From: Oligoflexales bacterium
GTDB taxonomy: Bacteria; Bdellovibrionota_B; Oligoflexia; Oligoflexales; JALZUQ01
Assembly: GCA_023301465.1 (NCBI GenBank)
Contig: JALZUQ010000004.1
Span: 1-43,673, forward strand
Direction of reading: 5' to 3'
Length of the DNA: 43,673 nt
Shown: positions 1 through 7,181 of the stretch, one piece after another
Layout of the letters: every line of letters begins with the position of its first letter
How positions within the stretch are numbered: the first letter of the stretch is position 1
Made by a program: the position numbers and the translations under genes
Notes under the pieces: model-generated
Databases searched by the model: none
The model's input: the letters and a program-made list of their open reading frames with translations, nothing else
What the model was told of the DNA's origin: nothing

Positions 1-48
1 TCAGTCGTCGTATCAGTCGTCGTATCAGTCGTCGTATCAGTCGTTGGA
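1..48. repeat. 12-bp in-frame tandem repeat coding TTTD
   Basis: The unit tcagtcgtcgta occurs three times head to tail from base 1, followed by a diverged fourth copy. On the minus strand it reads Asp-Thr-Thr-Thr. The array is cut by the window edge, so its true copy number is unknown. Confidence 0.9.
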
Positions 49-476
49 GTATCATCAAGTGCAAAACCAGGAATGATACCTTGAATGAAAGGTTCTACTT
101 GATCTATATTTGCATGTGGAACAGTAGTTGTTTCAACATCATTGATAAATATTGTGCAATCTCCACCTATAATACAAGAAGCTCTATAACTTAAGTTTTC
201 GCCAGATGCTTGGACTGCTTCAATAGCTGATTGAATCGCCGCAAACTCTATACTTGCTGTACTGGTGTTAGTAGGATCTTCTAATATGCTATCAATTTCA
301 GGTTCATCGACTGTTAAATCCTCTGAGTTTATGCCGTTGTCAGGTCCATCATTTAATGTGTCTTCTGTTTCATCCGGTAAGTTTGCTGGAATCGTTTGAG
401 AAGATGCCGGTACTTCCTCGTCTTTACAAGCAACAGAAGTAAGTAATGCAATTAATGTAATAATAAGAAATTTCAT
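1..476 (-). CDS. Lipoprotein with C-terminal TTTD repeat (partial, 3' end outside window)
   Basis: No stop codon is reached before the window edge, so the C-terminus is missing. The ATG at 474-476 is preceded on the minus strand by AAGGGA. The protein starts with Lys, a hydrophobic stretch (FLIITLIALL) and the lipobox-like TSVAC, with the lipid-accepting Cys at residue 17. An acidic, Asp/Glu-rich linker follows, then a short region with two Cys (SCIIGGDC) that could form a disulphide, and finally a run of TTTD units read from the 12-bp repeat at the edge. I recognise no enzymatic domain. Known signal-peptidase II logic predicts membrane anchoring. The Thr/Asp tail is probably a flexible surface spacer (inference). 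Confidence 0.75.
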   Translation of the reverse strand, partial: MKFLIITLIALLTSVACKDEEVPASSQTIPANLPDETEDTLNDGPDNGINSEDLTVDEPEIDSILEDPTNTSTASIEFAAIQSAIEAVQASGENLSYRASCIIGGDCTIFINDVETTTVPHANIDQVEPFIQGIIPGFALDDTPTTDTTTDTTTDTTT

Positions 477-581
477 AGATCGTTTCCCTTAGTGACCGTT
501 CGTTAAGGTGCTGATCGGCCCGGTGAGTGGAGAACTAAAATAAAAATAAAATCATCAGTTAAATCATAGTCTTAGGTCAAC

Positions 582-638
582 TAAAAATAAAGGTGATTTA
601 CCCATAAAGCCAGTATGCTTTGTGAATAAATCACCTTT
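582..638 (-). terminator. Rho-independent terminator of the 672-residue protein gene
   Basis: A 12-bp stem (aaaggtgattta pairing with taaatcaccttt) encloses a 2x2 internal loop and a second 8-bp stem (cataaagc/gctttgtg, one G-U) with a six-base loop. Read on the minus strand it is followed by ATTTTTAG. It lies 26 bases after the stop codon of the gene at 664-2682. Confidence 0.85.
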
Positions 639-663
639 TATGTTTTAGTGATGAGTCTTGGTT

Positions 664-2682
664 TTACTCTCTATACTCATCCACATCAAGATCATCAATA
701 TTGATACCGTCAATAATTCCGTCAAGGTCACCGGGAGAAACTCCTAGTCCGTCATTCCCTAAACTAGAAAACCAGTTGTTTATCATATCTAGAACTTGCT
801 GAGCTCCACCTTGGAGGTAGTCAATTCCTAGTGAGTCAATTAGGTTTGGAAGGAAAGACAGGTCATCTGGATTTCCAATAAAAGTTGTTAAACTACCAGT
901 GGCATAAACAAATGTAGCTGCTAGAGAAATGGCTAATGCAGCATTTCGTTTCATACTAGAGAAGAAACCCGGAGGTGTAGAGGGTTTGCTGTCACCCAAC
1001 ATTAAATAAGACTCTTTGGCTCTCATTAATTTTTTCAAAAAGAGTTCATATTGTACGCTCAGTTTATCACTGCTTTCAATCTCAGTGATCATATCAAAAA
1101 CCATTCCTCGTAACTCAGTCTTTCGCCATATTGATACAAGGTATTCTTTATCTTTCAATGCAAGTTTTGAGAGGACATCAATTTTATTGGCGATCGTGGT
1201 GCCATCATTTTTAAGGGTAAATAAATCACCAAGGTGCATGTCTTGGCCGCGATCAGATTGATGGCCTCGATATAAATACTTTATGCCCGGGATAGAAACT
1301 TGTCCTAGTAGTGGGACACGAATCGCACCTAATCGAACTCCAAGTTTACTCAGCGTAAATTCAATGATATCTGTGGCAACTGCTCCCGTAAAAACCCATT
1401 TCCATAGTTTCTTTTTTTGGCGACTAATTTGAAAATCAAGCTGTCTTAATTGACTTTCAGGATTATTGGCAAAACGATCAATTTCTTTGTGAAAGTCCAC
1501 GCTAGACTCACCAACTGCACGAAGCAGTTTTGTGTAGTCTTTATCAAATGCTTCTACAGGTACAAAACTGTCAAACTCACTGACTAAGTCAGCTTGTATT
1601 GTTTCTAAGGTGGTAGCTTTTGGAAGCTTATAAGCATCTAGTTGAGATACAAAAGTAAGAGCTGCAGATTTACACTGAATACCACATTGAGTGCTTGTGA
1701 TAATCATATTTAAGTGTGTCATGAGCCCTTGGTACAAAGGGTAGGCCTTTAAAAGGGTTTTTGTCTCTTGTTTTAATAAGAATTTCAAATCATCTGACCT
1801 AGCTCGTGCAGTAGCAATTTCTTTATTGCCAAGAACAGGGAGCTCTTTAGTAGAAAACCCTGACTCTATTGCATTGTCGTCAGATTGACCTAAAGTTGCC
1901 ATGATATCTGAGTTTAATACGCTTTCTAAGAAAACTATTTTTGCTGAAATACTTTTGATGGCCATCATGGATAGTTCAACATGACTAAAAACACTATTTA
2001 GCTCGTCTGTTAGCTTGTCTTTTTCGAGAAGAGTTTGCATGGCTGATCCAAACTCTTGCAGCTTGATCTTTTCTTCTAGCATAGAAATAAAGCGTGAAAC
2101 GGCTTGTTCATCGATGTTTTTTGTTTTAACAGTTAATCTTTTGTATAAATTTATCCACCATTCTTTTCTTTTGATTTCTTTTGTGTGTTGTGCCAAAGCC
2201 TCTTCGGTTTTAAAAGGTATTACAGAATTCTCATGAAATAGAGGTATAAATACTTTGTTGTTACCGACAGCCGGTTTTTGGTTTACGGCATCATCAAAAA
2301 TGACAGCTTCAGTCGTTTGGCGGCTGTCTTTGGAGTTTGCTTGAGTGATGAAATCTCTCACTTGACTAATATTTTTAGCAGTAAGGATATTTCTTACAGC
2401 TTGCAGTTCAGGTTTATGCTCAATGTCTTCTGGGAGTATGCCAGTTCTCACAACAACTTCTATAAATTTTGCAATACTTGCTTCTAGGGTATCAAGGCCT
2501 TGTTGGTCTAGTTCATTGATAACGCTTTTTAGTTCGTCGCTAGACTGAGAAGAGGAACTATCGAAGGCTTGGTAACAGCGAGCAGTAAGTGGGCCAATAT
2601 TGGTGAGATCTTTTTCTCCATAAGCCACAACTGGGCTCATTAGATAAAGAAGCAATGCAATCGAAGGAAGCAATTTCATCAT
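664..2682 (-). CDS. Exported 672-residue protein of unknown function
   Basis: The protein begins MMKLLPSIALLLYLMSPVVA, a classical signal peptide with a likely cleavage after VVA. The rest is mostly helical and charged, with a pair CGIQC near residue 335. Two further hydrophobic stretches are seen: around residue 430 (WKWVFTGAVATDIIEF) and around residue 590 (AALAISLAATFVYATG). The tail after about residue 645 is strongly acidic (DGIIDGINIDDLDVDEYRE). Two adjacent ATG codons (2680-2682 and 2677-2679) could start it, with AAGGA upstream. I recognise no family. The later hydrophobic segments suggest attachment to the inner membrane facing the periplasm, but this is inference. It is a single-gene unit with its own terminator. 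Confidence 0.8.
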   Translation of the reverse strand: MMKLLPSIALLLYLMSPVVAYGEKDLTNIGPLTARCYQAFDSSSSQSSDELKSVINELDQQGLDTLEASIAKFIEVVVRTGILPEDIEHKPELQAVRNILTAKNISQVRDFITQANSKDSRQTTEAVIFDDAVNQKPAVGNNKVFIPLFHENSVIPFKTEEALAQHTKEIKRKEWWINLYKRLTVKTKNIDEQAVSRFISMLEEKIKLQEFGSAMQTLLEKDKLTDELNSVFSHVELSMMAIKSISAKIVFLESVLNSDIMATLGQSDDNAIESGFSTKELPVLGNKEIATARARSDDLKFLLKQETKTLLKAYPLYQGLMTHLNMIITSTQCGIQCKSAALTFVSQLDAYKLPKATTLETIQADLVSEFDSFVPVEAFDKDYTKLLRAVGESSVDFHKEIDRFANNPESQLRQLDFQISRQKKKLWKWVFTGAVATDIIEFTLSKLGVRLGAIRVPLLGQVSIPGIKYLYRGHQSDRGQDMHLGDLFTLKNDGTTIANKIDVLSKLALKDKEYLVSIWRKTELRGMVFDMITEIESSDKLSVQYELFLKKLMRAKESYLMLGDSKPSTPPGFFSSMKRNAALAISLAATFVYATGSLTTFIGNPDDLSFLPNLIDSLGIDYLQGGAQQVLDMINNWFSSLGNDGLGVSPGDLDGIIDGINIDDLDVDEYRE

Positions 2683-2901
2683 GGTGGGGGTCCTTTGTAT
2701 GAGTTAAGCTTTTTGTTTAAACTTTGTTATGGTTTAAATATAAAAATGTATTATTAACCCTATGTAATAATTGTAATTTTAGTCTTTGTCAAAAACAATT
2801 TGTGGTTCTATAAACAGTTGTGCTGAAAGAGTTGTAAAAGCTTTAGAAAAGAACACCTGTTTTTTTTATGGTCAGTATTCGTATCTAGCAATGTCATTCG
2901 A

Positions 2902-2936
2902 TGAAACATTGAAACATCGTTTAAAATCGTTAAACT
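2902..2936 (+). promoter_or_regulatory. Candidate promoter with 8-bp tandem repeat
   Basis: TTGAAA (2909-2914) and TAAACT (2931-2936) are separated by 16 bases, a moderate sigma-70-type match. The -35 overlaps an exact tandem repeat tgaaacat-tgaaacat (2902-2917). The expected start point falls at about 2943, on the start codon of the next gene. Confidence 0.4.
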
Positions 2937-2942
2937 AAATTT

Positions 2943-3368
2943 ATGGATGAAAAAGACAAAATCTCAAAAGCAGCTCTACGAAAGCAAAAGGCAAAAGAGT
3001 ACCGCAAGAAAATGTACCAAGAAGCTAAAAAGCGTCTTCAAGAAAGCCCAGCTTACATCAAACGCAAAGAAGAGATGAAGCAACGTCGTAAAGAGCAGTA
3101 TCAAAAACAAAAAGAAAGACGTAAGCAGCAGCTCTTAGAAGCAAAACAAAAGTCAAAATCCTCAAAACCAAAGCTCCCTCCTATCCTTCGAGGAAACGAC
3201 GAAAGATTAAACTCTAAACCTGAAGGTGAGAAAGCAACACCTAAGTTGGTGCCTAGAAAAGAAACTATAAAACCAGAAAATGAACCACTTGAGTTAGAGG
3301 ATATTCGCCCACTTCTTAAGCTTGTGAAGCTTAAATCGAGTAAAAAACATCCAAAAAACGAAAAGTAG
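2943..3368 (+). CDS. Small, very basic coiled-coil protein
   Basis: 141 residues with an extreme excess of Lys, Arg and Gln. The first 70 residues are uninterrupted heptad-like KxRRKEQYxKQKERRKQQ-type sequence, expected to form one long basic helix. A Pro/Lys-rich linker follows, then a short hydrophobic helix (LEDIRPLLKLVKL) near the C-terminus. No signal peptide is seen, so it is probably cytoplasmic. Basic helices of this kind often bind nucleic acid, but no family is recognised and that role is a guess. There is no Shine-Dalgarno sequence in front of the ATG, and a candidate -10 sits seven bases upstream, so the mRNA may be leaderless. Confidence 0.6.
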   Translation: MDEKDKISKAALRKQKAKEYRKKMYQEAKKRLQESPAYIKRKEEMKQRRKEQYQKQKERRKQQLLEAKQKSKSSKPKLPPILRGNDERLNSKPEGEKATPKLVPRKETIKPENEPLELEDIRPLLKLVKLKSSKKHPKNEK

Positions 3369-3422
3369 CACAAATAACAGTCTAATATGAGTCCGCTTTC
3401 AGCAATTTTTCTATGGGTAGTG

Positions 3423-3446
3423 TATAATGCATCAATGTAAATACAT
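3423..3446 (+). promoter_or_regulatory. Candidate -10 box and small palindrome ahead of yidB-kbp
   Basis: A consensus TATAAT lies at 3423-3428, but no convincing -35 is seen 16-18 bases upstream. Just downstream, aatgt-aaat-acatt (from 3434) is a 5-4-5 palindrome where a repressor could sit. The start codon is about 40 bases after the -10. Confidence 0.4.
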
Positions 3447-3465
3447 TTGATAAAGGAACTTAATT

Positions 3466-3882
3466 ATGGACATTATGAAAATCGGTGCAGAATTACTTGC
3501 AAATAAAATGGGATCTGGGATCCAACAGAACTTAATACAATCAGCTTTAGGTAACTTATTAGGTCAAAGCTCAGGCGGCGGCTTAAACATTGCGGGACTT
3601 GTAGGTAAACTGCAAGGTGGTGACCTAGGAGATGTAGTTGGTTCTTGGCTAGGAACTGGCGACAACAAAGAAATCTCTGAGCAACAAGTAGAAGGCATTT
3701 TTGGTGCTGATAAAATCAAAGAAACTGCAGAAAGCATGGGAACTGATAGCAGCTCACTTCTATCTGGACTAAAATCGGCTCTTCCTCAGATGGTTGATAA
3801 ATCAAGTCCTGACGGAAATATCTTAGACTCTATTGGTGGTGTTTCTGGAGCACTGAACATGGCTAAGAACTTATTAAGCTAA
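3466..3882 (+). CDS. yidB: YidB-like DUF937 protein
   Basis: 138 residues with no signal peptide. The Gly-rich N-terminal half contains LLGQSSGGG and LQGGDLGDVVGSWLG, followed by GTGDNKEIS at about 63-71, the signature stretch of the DUF937/YidB family. The C-terminal half carries the usual amphipathic helices (LLSGLKSALPQMVDKSSPDG). Length agrees with the family. The ATG is preceded by AAAGGAACTTAATT. The molecular role of the family is not settled. The gene ends 15 bases before a kbp-like gene and shares its terminator, so the two form an operon. Whether the pair works together, for example in an envelope or osmotic response, is inference. Confidence 0.85.
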   Translation: MDIMKIGAELLANKMGSGIQQNLIQSALGNLLGQSSGGGLNIAGLVGKLQGGDLGDVVGSWLGTGDNKEISEQQVEGIFGADKIKETAESMGTDSSSLLSGLKSALPQMVDKSSPDGNILDSIGGVSGALNMAKNLLS

Positions 3883-3897
3883 GAGAAAGGAGTGAAC

Positions 3898-4335
3898 ATG
3901 GGTTTACTTTCATTCGTTAAAGATGCGGGCGAAAAACTGTTTAATTGGGGCGACGATTCTGATGTTGCTAGCAAATTAACAGAAGTGACTGCAAGTATGG
4001 GAATCAATGCAGCTGATGTAAAAGCGGCATATCTTGATGGAACTGCTACATTAACCGGAAGTATGAACGACCACACACAAAAAGAAAAACTTGTATTGTT
4101 GGTTGGAAATACAAACGGCATAGAAAAAGTAGAAGACCAAATTCAGGTAGCTTCTACAGAAGCAGCCTCGGATTTCTATACCGTTAAATCTGGAGACAGT
4201 CTTTCTAAGATTGCGAAGGAAGTTTATGGTGATGCAATGAAGTACCCAGTACTTTTTGAAGCAAATAAGCCAATGCTTGCTCATCCCGATAAAATCTTTC
4301 CAGGACAGGTTTTAAGAGTTCCAGCAATTAGCTAA
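3898..4335 (+). CDS. kbp: Kbp/YgaU-like BON-LysM protein
   Basis: 145 residues from the ATG at 3898. An in-frame GTG at 3892 was rejected because it overlaps the Shine-Dalgarno AAAGGAG, and because the N-terminus MGLLSFVKDAGEKLF matches how E. coli Kbp begins. A BON domain spans about 24-85 (LDGTATLTGSMND...GIEKVEDQI) and a LysM domain about 93-142 (YTVKSGDSLSKIAKEVYG...FPGQVLRVP). E. coli Kbp (YgaU) is a cytoplasmic potassium-binding protein, and the architecture, length and lack of a signal peptide all agree. It is the second gene after yidB, and a strong terminator follows. Potassium binding here is inferred by homology. Confidence 0.9.
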   Translation: MGLLSFVKDAGEKLFNWGDDSDVASKLTEVTASMGINAADVKAAYLDGTATLTGSMNDHTQKEKLVLLVGNTNGIEKVEDQIQVASTEAASDFYTVKSGDSLSKIAKEVYGDAMKYPVLFEANKPMLAHPDKIFPGQVLRVPAIS

Positions 4336-4358
4336 AACTCTTCATCAGAAAAAAGCAG

Positions 4359-4394
4359 AAACCCTCTTTGCCTTATTGGTAAAGGGGGTTTTTT
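4359..4394 (+). terminator. Rho-independent terminator after kbp
   Basis: A 14-bp stem, aaaccctctttgcc paired with ggtaaagggggttt (two G-U pairs), has a five-base loop ttatt and is followed by TTT. It starts 23 bases after the kbp stop codon. Confidence 0.9.
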
Positions 4395-4514
4395 AACGAC
4401 CGCTTCTCTCTTGTATCTCATTGTCTTCATTGGTTTAAGTTGTAAAATTTGCGGATTTCTCAAGAAGTGGTTTCAAGGTCCGATTAGTCACATGACGTAC
4501 TAGAGGAATCAAGC

Positions 4515-5840
4515 GTGAAAAATTTAAGTATTATTATCGTATCAAGTTTATTCTTGGTCTATTGCGGTAGATCTCCTGCCCAATTCGGGAAGTTTGAAGT
4601 TGAAAACCGCGAACAAACAGAATTATCAGAAGATCAAACTATAGAAGTTCCAAAAACGGATTTAGGTGATGAACATGAAGAGTCTCAAGATATCCCGCAA
4701 ATAGAAATTGATCTTAGTCGCACCGGAAGATACTCCGTCGAAACACACGTTAATCTTTGTGATAACAATTGGATTGATGCCAGCCAACTTCAAATAGGGC
4801 CAGAAAAGCCAACAGATCTTTCTGGTGATACTTTTGCAGCATACGGTCTTTTTACCATGGAAAGAAAAAACCTAAACTCGAAATATGTTTTTAAAATAAG
4901 AGGTAAAATGCCAGAAGCTAGGTTTGTTAGCTTTGAGACTTACCACAAATATACTCAAAACAAGGTGGATCAAATCTATGATTATGAAATCATGAATGCT
5001 GATCGAATGGAAAGTATGGAAAATTACGCCGGGATTCCTTATGAAGTTTTCATTACAGATGACGGGGTTGACCCTGTTCCCGGTGCACATAATATTAAGT
5101 TCCCAAAAGCAGGATTACTTTTAGGTAAACAAAACATGTCTATGTTTTATAGGGTATATGCTCCTACTGATGGAGAAGACATCCAAAGAAAAGACTTACC
5201 TAGAGTTTACGCTTACGATGCCGAAACTGGTGAAGCTGCAGAATGCCCAGAACCTTATCAATCTGAATCATTTATTTTAAATCAAAAACATGTAGACTTA
5301 GTAAAAGGGTCTCAACATAAAACAGACTATCCATTTGTGAGGGCACCAAGTTGGTTTGATAGGTTTGGTTTTGGTGGAAATTCTGCTGTGCCTTGGTATG
5401 TCTTAGAGTTTAATAAATTATTTGATGATTCTGTTTCTATCATTAAATTTAAGGCTCCATCTTATAGTGGACAAAGCTATGTGGATTCACCTCAAGTAAG
5501 GTATTGGTCTTTATGTGCTCAAGATATTGCAAATAATATCACGATGGGGTGCGTTCCTGATCAGTTTGCAAAACCAGACACCGACGGATTCGTCACGATT
5601 GTTTATTCAAAGGCAAACGATGCGTTACAAAGAAAAGTGAGTGATTTAGGCTATAAATTTTTGCCTGATATTAGAAATGAAGATCAAAACACCATCGGAT
5701 TTAACTATAGAAATTTATTTCCAAACAATGGTTTTGAATCGGATATGATGTATCAAAGAGATTACTTACCAAAAGTCAGGACATGTAGTGTCTCTGAGTT
5801 TTTAAACGATAGTTTGTCTCAGCAGCGGTGCGGTATTTAA
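4515..5840 (+). CDS. Large lipoprotein of unknown function
   Basis: 441 residues starting at GTG, with AGAGGAA six bases upstream. The N-terminus KNLSIIIVSSLFLVYCGRS is a lipoprotein signal with Cys at 17; Tyr at -1 is unusual for a lipobox, where Gly, Ala or Ser is expected. A short acidic linker (residues 25-65) leads into a mainly beta globular part with segments such as FVSFETYHKYTQN, FYRVYAPTDGEDIQRKD and VRYWSLCAQD. This pattern recalls proteins in which a flow of short beta strands ends in a jelly-roll-like core, but I cannot name the family. Several Cys (CDNNW, CPEP, LCAQD, MGCVPD, RTCSV, QRCGI) suggest disulphides. It is monocistronic. Confidence 0.75.
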   Translation: MKNLSIIIVSSLFLVYCGRSPAQFGKFEVENREQTELSEDQTIEVPKTDLGDEHEESQDIPQIEIDLSRTGRYSVETHVNLCDNNWIDASQLQIGPEKPTDLSGDTFAAYGLFTMERKNLNSKYVFKIRGKMPEARFVSFETYHKYTQNKVDQIYDYEIMNADRMESMENYAGIPYEVFITDDGVDPVPGAHNIKFPKAGLLLGKQNMSMFYRVYAPTDGEDIQRKDLPRVYAYDAETGEAAECPEPYQSESFILNQKHVDLVKGSQHKTDYPFVRAPSWFDRFGFGGNSAVPWYVLEFNKLFDDSVSIIKFKAPSYSGQSYVDSPQVRYWSLCAQDIANNITMGCVPDQFAKPDTDGFVTIVYSKANDALQRKVSDLGYKFLPDIRNEDQNTIGFNYRNLFPNNGFESDMMYQRDYLPKVRTCSVSEFLNDSLSQQRCGI

Positions 5841-5887
5841 TCAACCCACATCATATTTAAGAAAACTTTAGAAATCACGACATAACG

Positions 5888-5919
5888 GCATCAAGCGTTG
5901 CAGCTTACTATCTTGATGC
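5888..5919. repeat. 8-bp inverted repeat
   Basis: gcatcaag and cttgatgc are exact inverted copies 16 bases apart, in the gap after the 441-residue lipoprotein gene. No T-run follows, so it is not a clear terminator. It may be a weak stem that stabilises the 3' end or a protein-binding site. Confidence 0.4.
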
Positions 5920-6041
5920 TGAGTGGTTATAGGTGTTTAAGCTTGTTTTTAGTGAATGCTATATTATTCTCCATTGTGGCTCCTTATAAAATCGAATAAA
6001 AGATTATAACAATTAATTTTTTATTATATTTTGGGGGGAGT

Positions 6042-7115
6042 ATGCTGAAGTATACGTTTATTCTTATTTCGGGGTTTATGCTTAGTTTCATTGGCAACGC
6101 AGCTGTTAAAAGTAAGCTAGTGACAAAGTTAAGTAGTTTTGAGGCTTTCGAAGGGCAGGAGTTCCATAATGGTCTACTCTTTGTTGGTAAAAGGGCGATG
6201 AAGAATGCACCGCATCGCGTGGATGTATATTCAAAAAACGGAACAAAAAAATTAACAACCATTACTTTAAATCACAATATTGCTCATATGGTGTCATACG
6301 GAAAGAAGGGTGTTTTGATTAGTGGGGTTCGTTTCAATAAGCGTTATAGCTCTCACCTAACAACTTTAGAGCTTGCCGGTAATCAAATCAAAAAACGATC
6401 TGTGCAGTTAAGCTCTCAGTTGCTTGTGAATTACCCTGCTGTTAATGGTCGTGAAGTATTTGTAACGAATATAGGTGAGCGTAAAGTTCACTCATCAAAA
6501 AACGGAATCCGCCGAAGTTTAAAAACATTAGCAAAGGGTATCTCGTTTCCGGGGCCTTCAGTCTATCAAGATGGATACTTGTGGATTATTGAAAAACGTG
6601 GTCCAGAACTAGGTAACGAGAGTATTGTAAAAGTATACCCTCGTACTGGAAAAGTTGTTAGAATCACTGGAAAAGTTGGGTTGTTAGGAGCAGAGCAAAT
6701 CACAGCAATGCCAAAACAAAACCTCATTGCAGTGACTGAGCGAGGGGGAGAGCAGATTTCTTTTTATTCGACAAAAACGGATAAACTAGTTTCTATTGTT
6801 AGTGTCTCGTCTGTTGTTCAGGGGATTGACCGATACGGACATTGTGCAGTTGCTGTAGATCCATGGAATAAGCAAATGGTCTTTGTTGCCACTGAAGGCC
6901 CAAACGCGTTTGAAATGGTAGATTTGTGGGATCTTAGTATTGCAGGAGAAGACGAGCATTATCCACGTGCGGTTACCGTGGATGAACTTACTTCAACTTT
7001 TTATACAAGAAGCTTCTTTCCTTGTGGAGTCATTGGAAAATGCACAAAACATAATGCTGTTTACTCCTATAACGACGCACAAAGTAAAGCGAAATCACTT
7101 TGTTTTGATAAGTAA
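6042..7115 (+). CDS. Secreted beta-propeller-like protein
   Basis: 357 residues with the signal peptide LKYTFILISGFMLSFIGNAA, cleavage likely near residue 21. The body is a series of short strand-rich units of about 40-50 residues (HNIAHMVSYGKKGVLISG, VNGREVFVTNIGERKVHS, SVYQDGYLWIIEKRG, AMPKQNLIAVTERGGEQI, DPWNKQMVFVATEGPNAF), the pattern of NHL/SMP-30-type or PQQ-like propellers. No catalytic residues are evident. Two Cys near the C-terminus (FFPCGVIGKCTKHN) may form a disulphide. The ATG follows GGGGGGAG. A periplasmic or secreted binding role is inference. The gene converges on the ABC importer operon with a shared terminator. Confidence 0.75.
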   Translation: MLKYTFILISGFMLSFIGNAAVKSKLVTKLSSFEAFEGQEFHNGLLFVGKRAMKNAPHRVDVYSKNGTKKLTTITLNHNIAHMVSYGKKGVLISGVRFNKRYSSHLTTLELAGNQIKKRSVQLSSQLLVNYPAVNGREVFVTNIGERKVHSSKNGIRRSLKTLAKGISFPGPSVYQDGYLWIIEKRGPELGNESIVKVYPRTGKVVRITGKVGLLGAEQITAMPKQNLIAVTERGGEQISFYSTKTDKLVSIVSVSSVVQGIDRYGHCAVAVDPWNKQMVFVATEGPNAFEMVDLWDLSIAGEDEHYPRAVTVDELTSTFYTRSFFPCGVIGKCTKHNAVYSYNDAQSKAKSLCFDK

Positions 7116-7130
7116 AGTGGTGTGAAAATA

Positions 7131-7168
7131 AAAAAAACGAGGGTGCAAAAAAGTACCCTCGTTTTTTT
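7131..7168. terminator. Bidirectional terminator between convergent genes
   Basis: aaaaaaacgagggtgc and gtaccctcgttttttt pair over 16 bp (one G-U) around a six-A loop. A-tract before and T-tract after make it work in both directions, ending the propeller gene on the plus strand and the importer operon on the minus strand. Confidence 0.92.
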
Positions 7169-7181
7169 TATGAAAATAAGC

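Noticed and set aside
1-48. CRISPR array
   Set aside because: Units are contiguous 12-bp copies with no spacers and are in frame with the lipoprotein.
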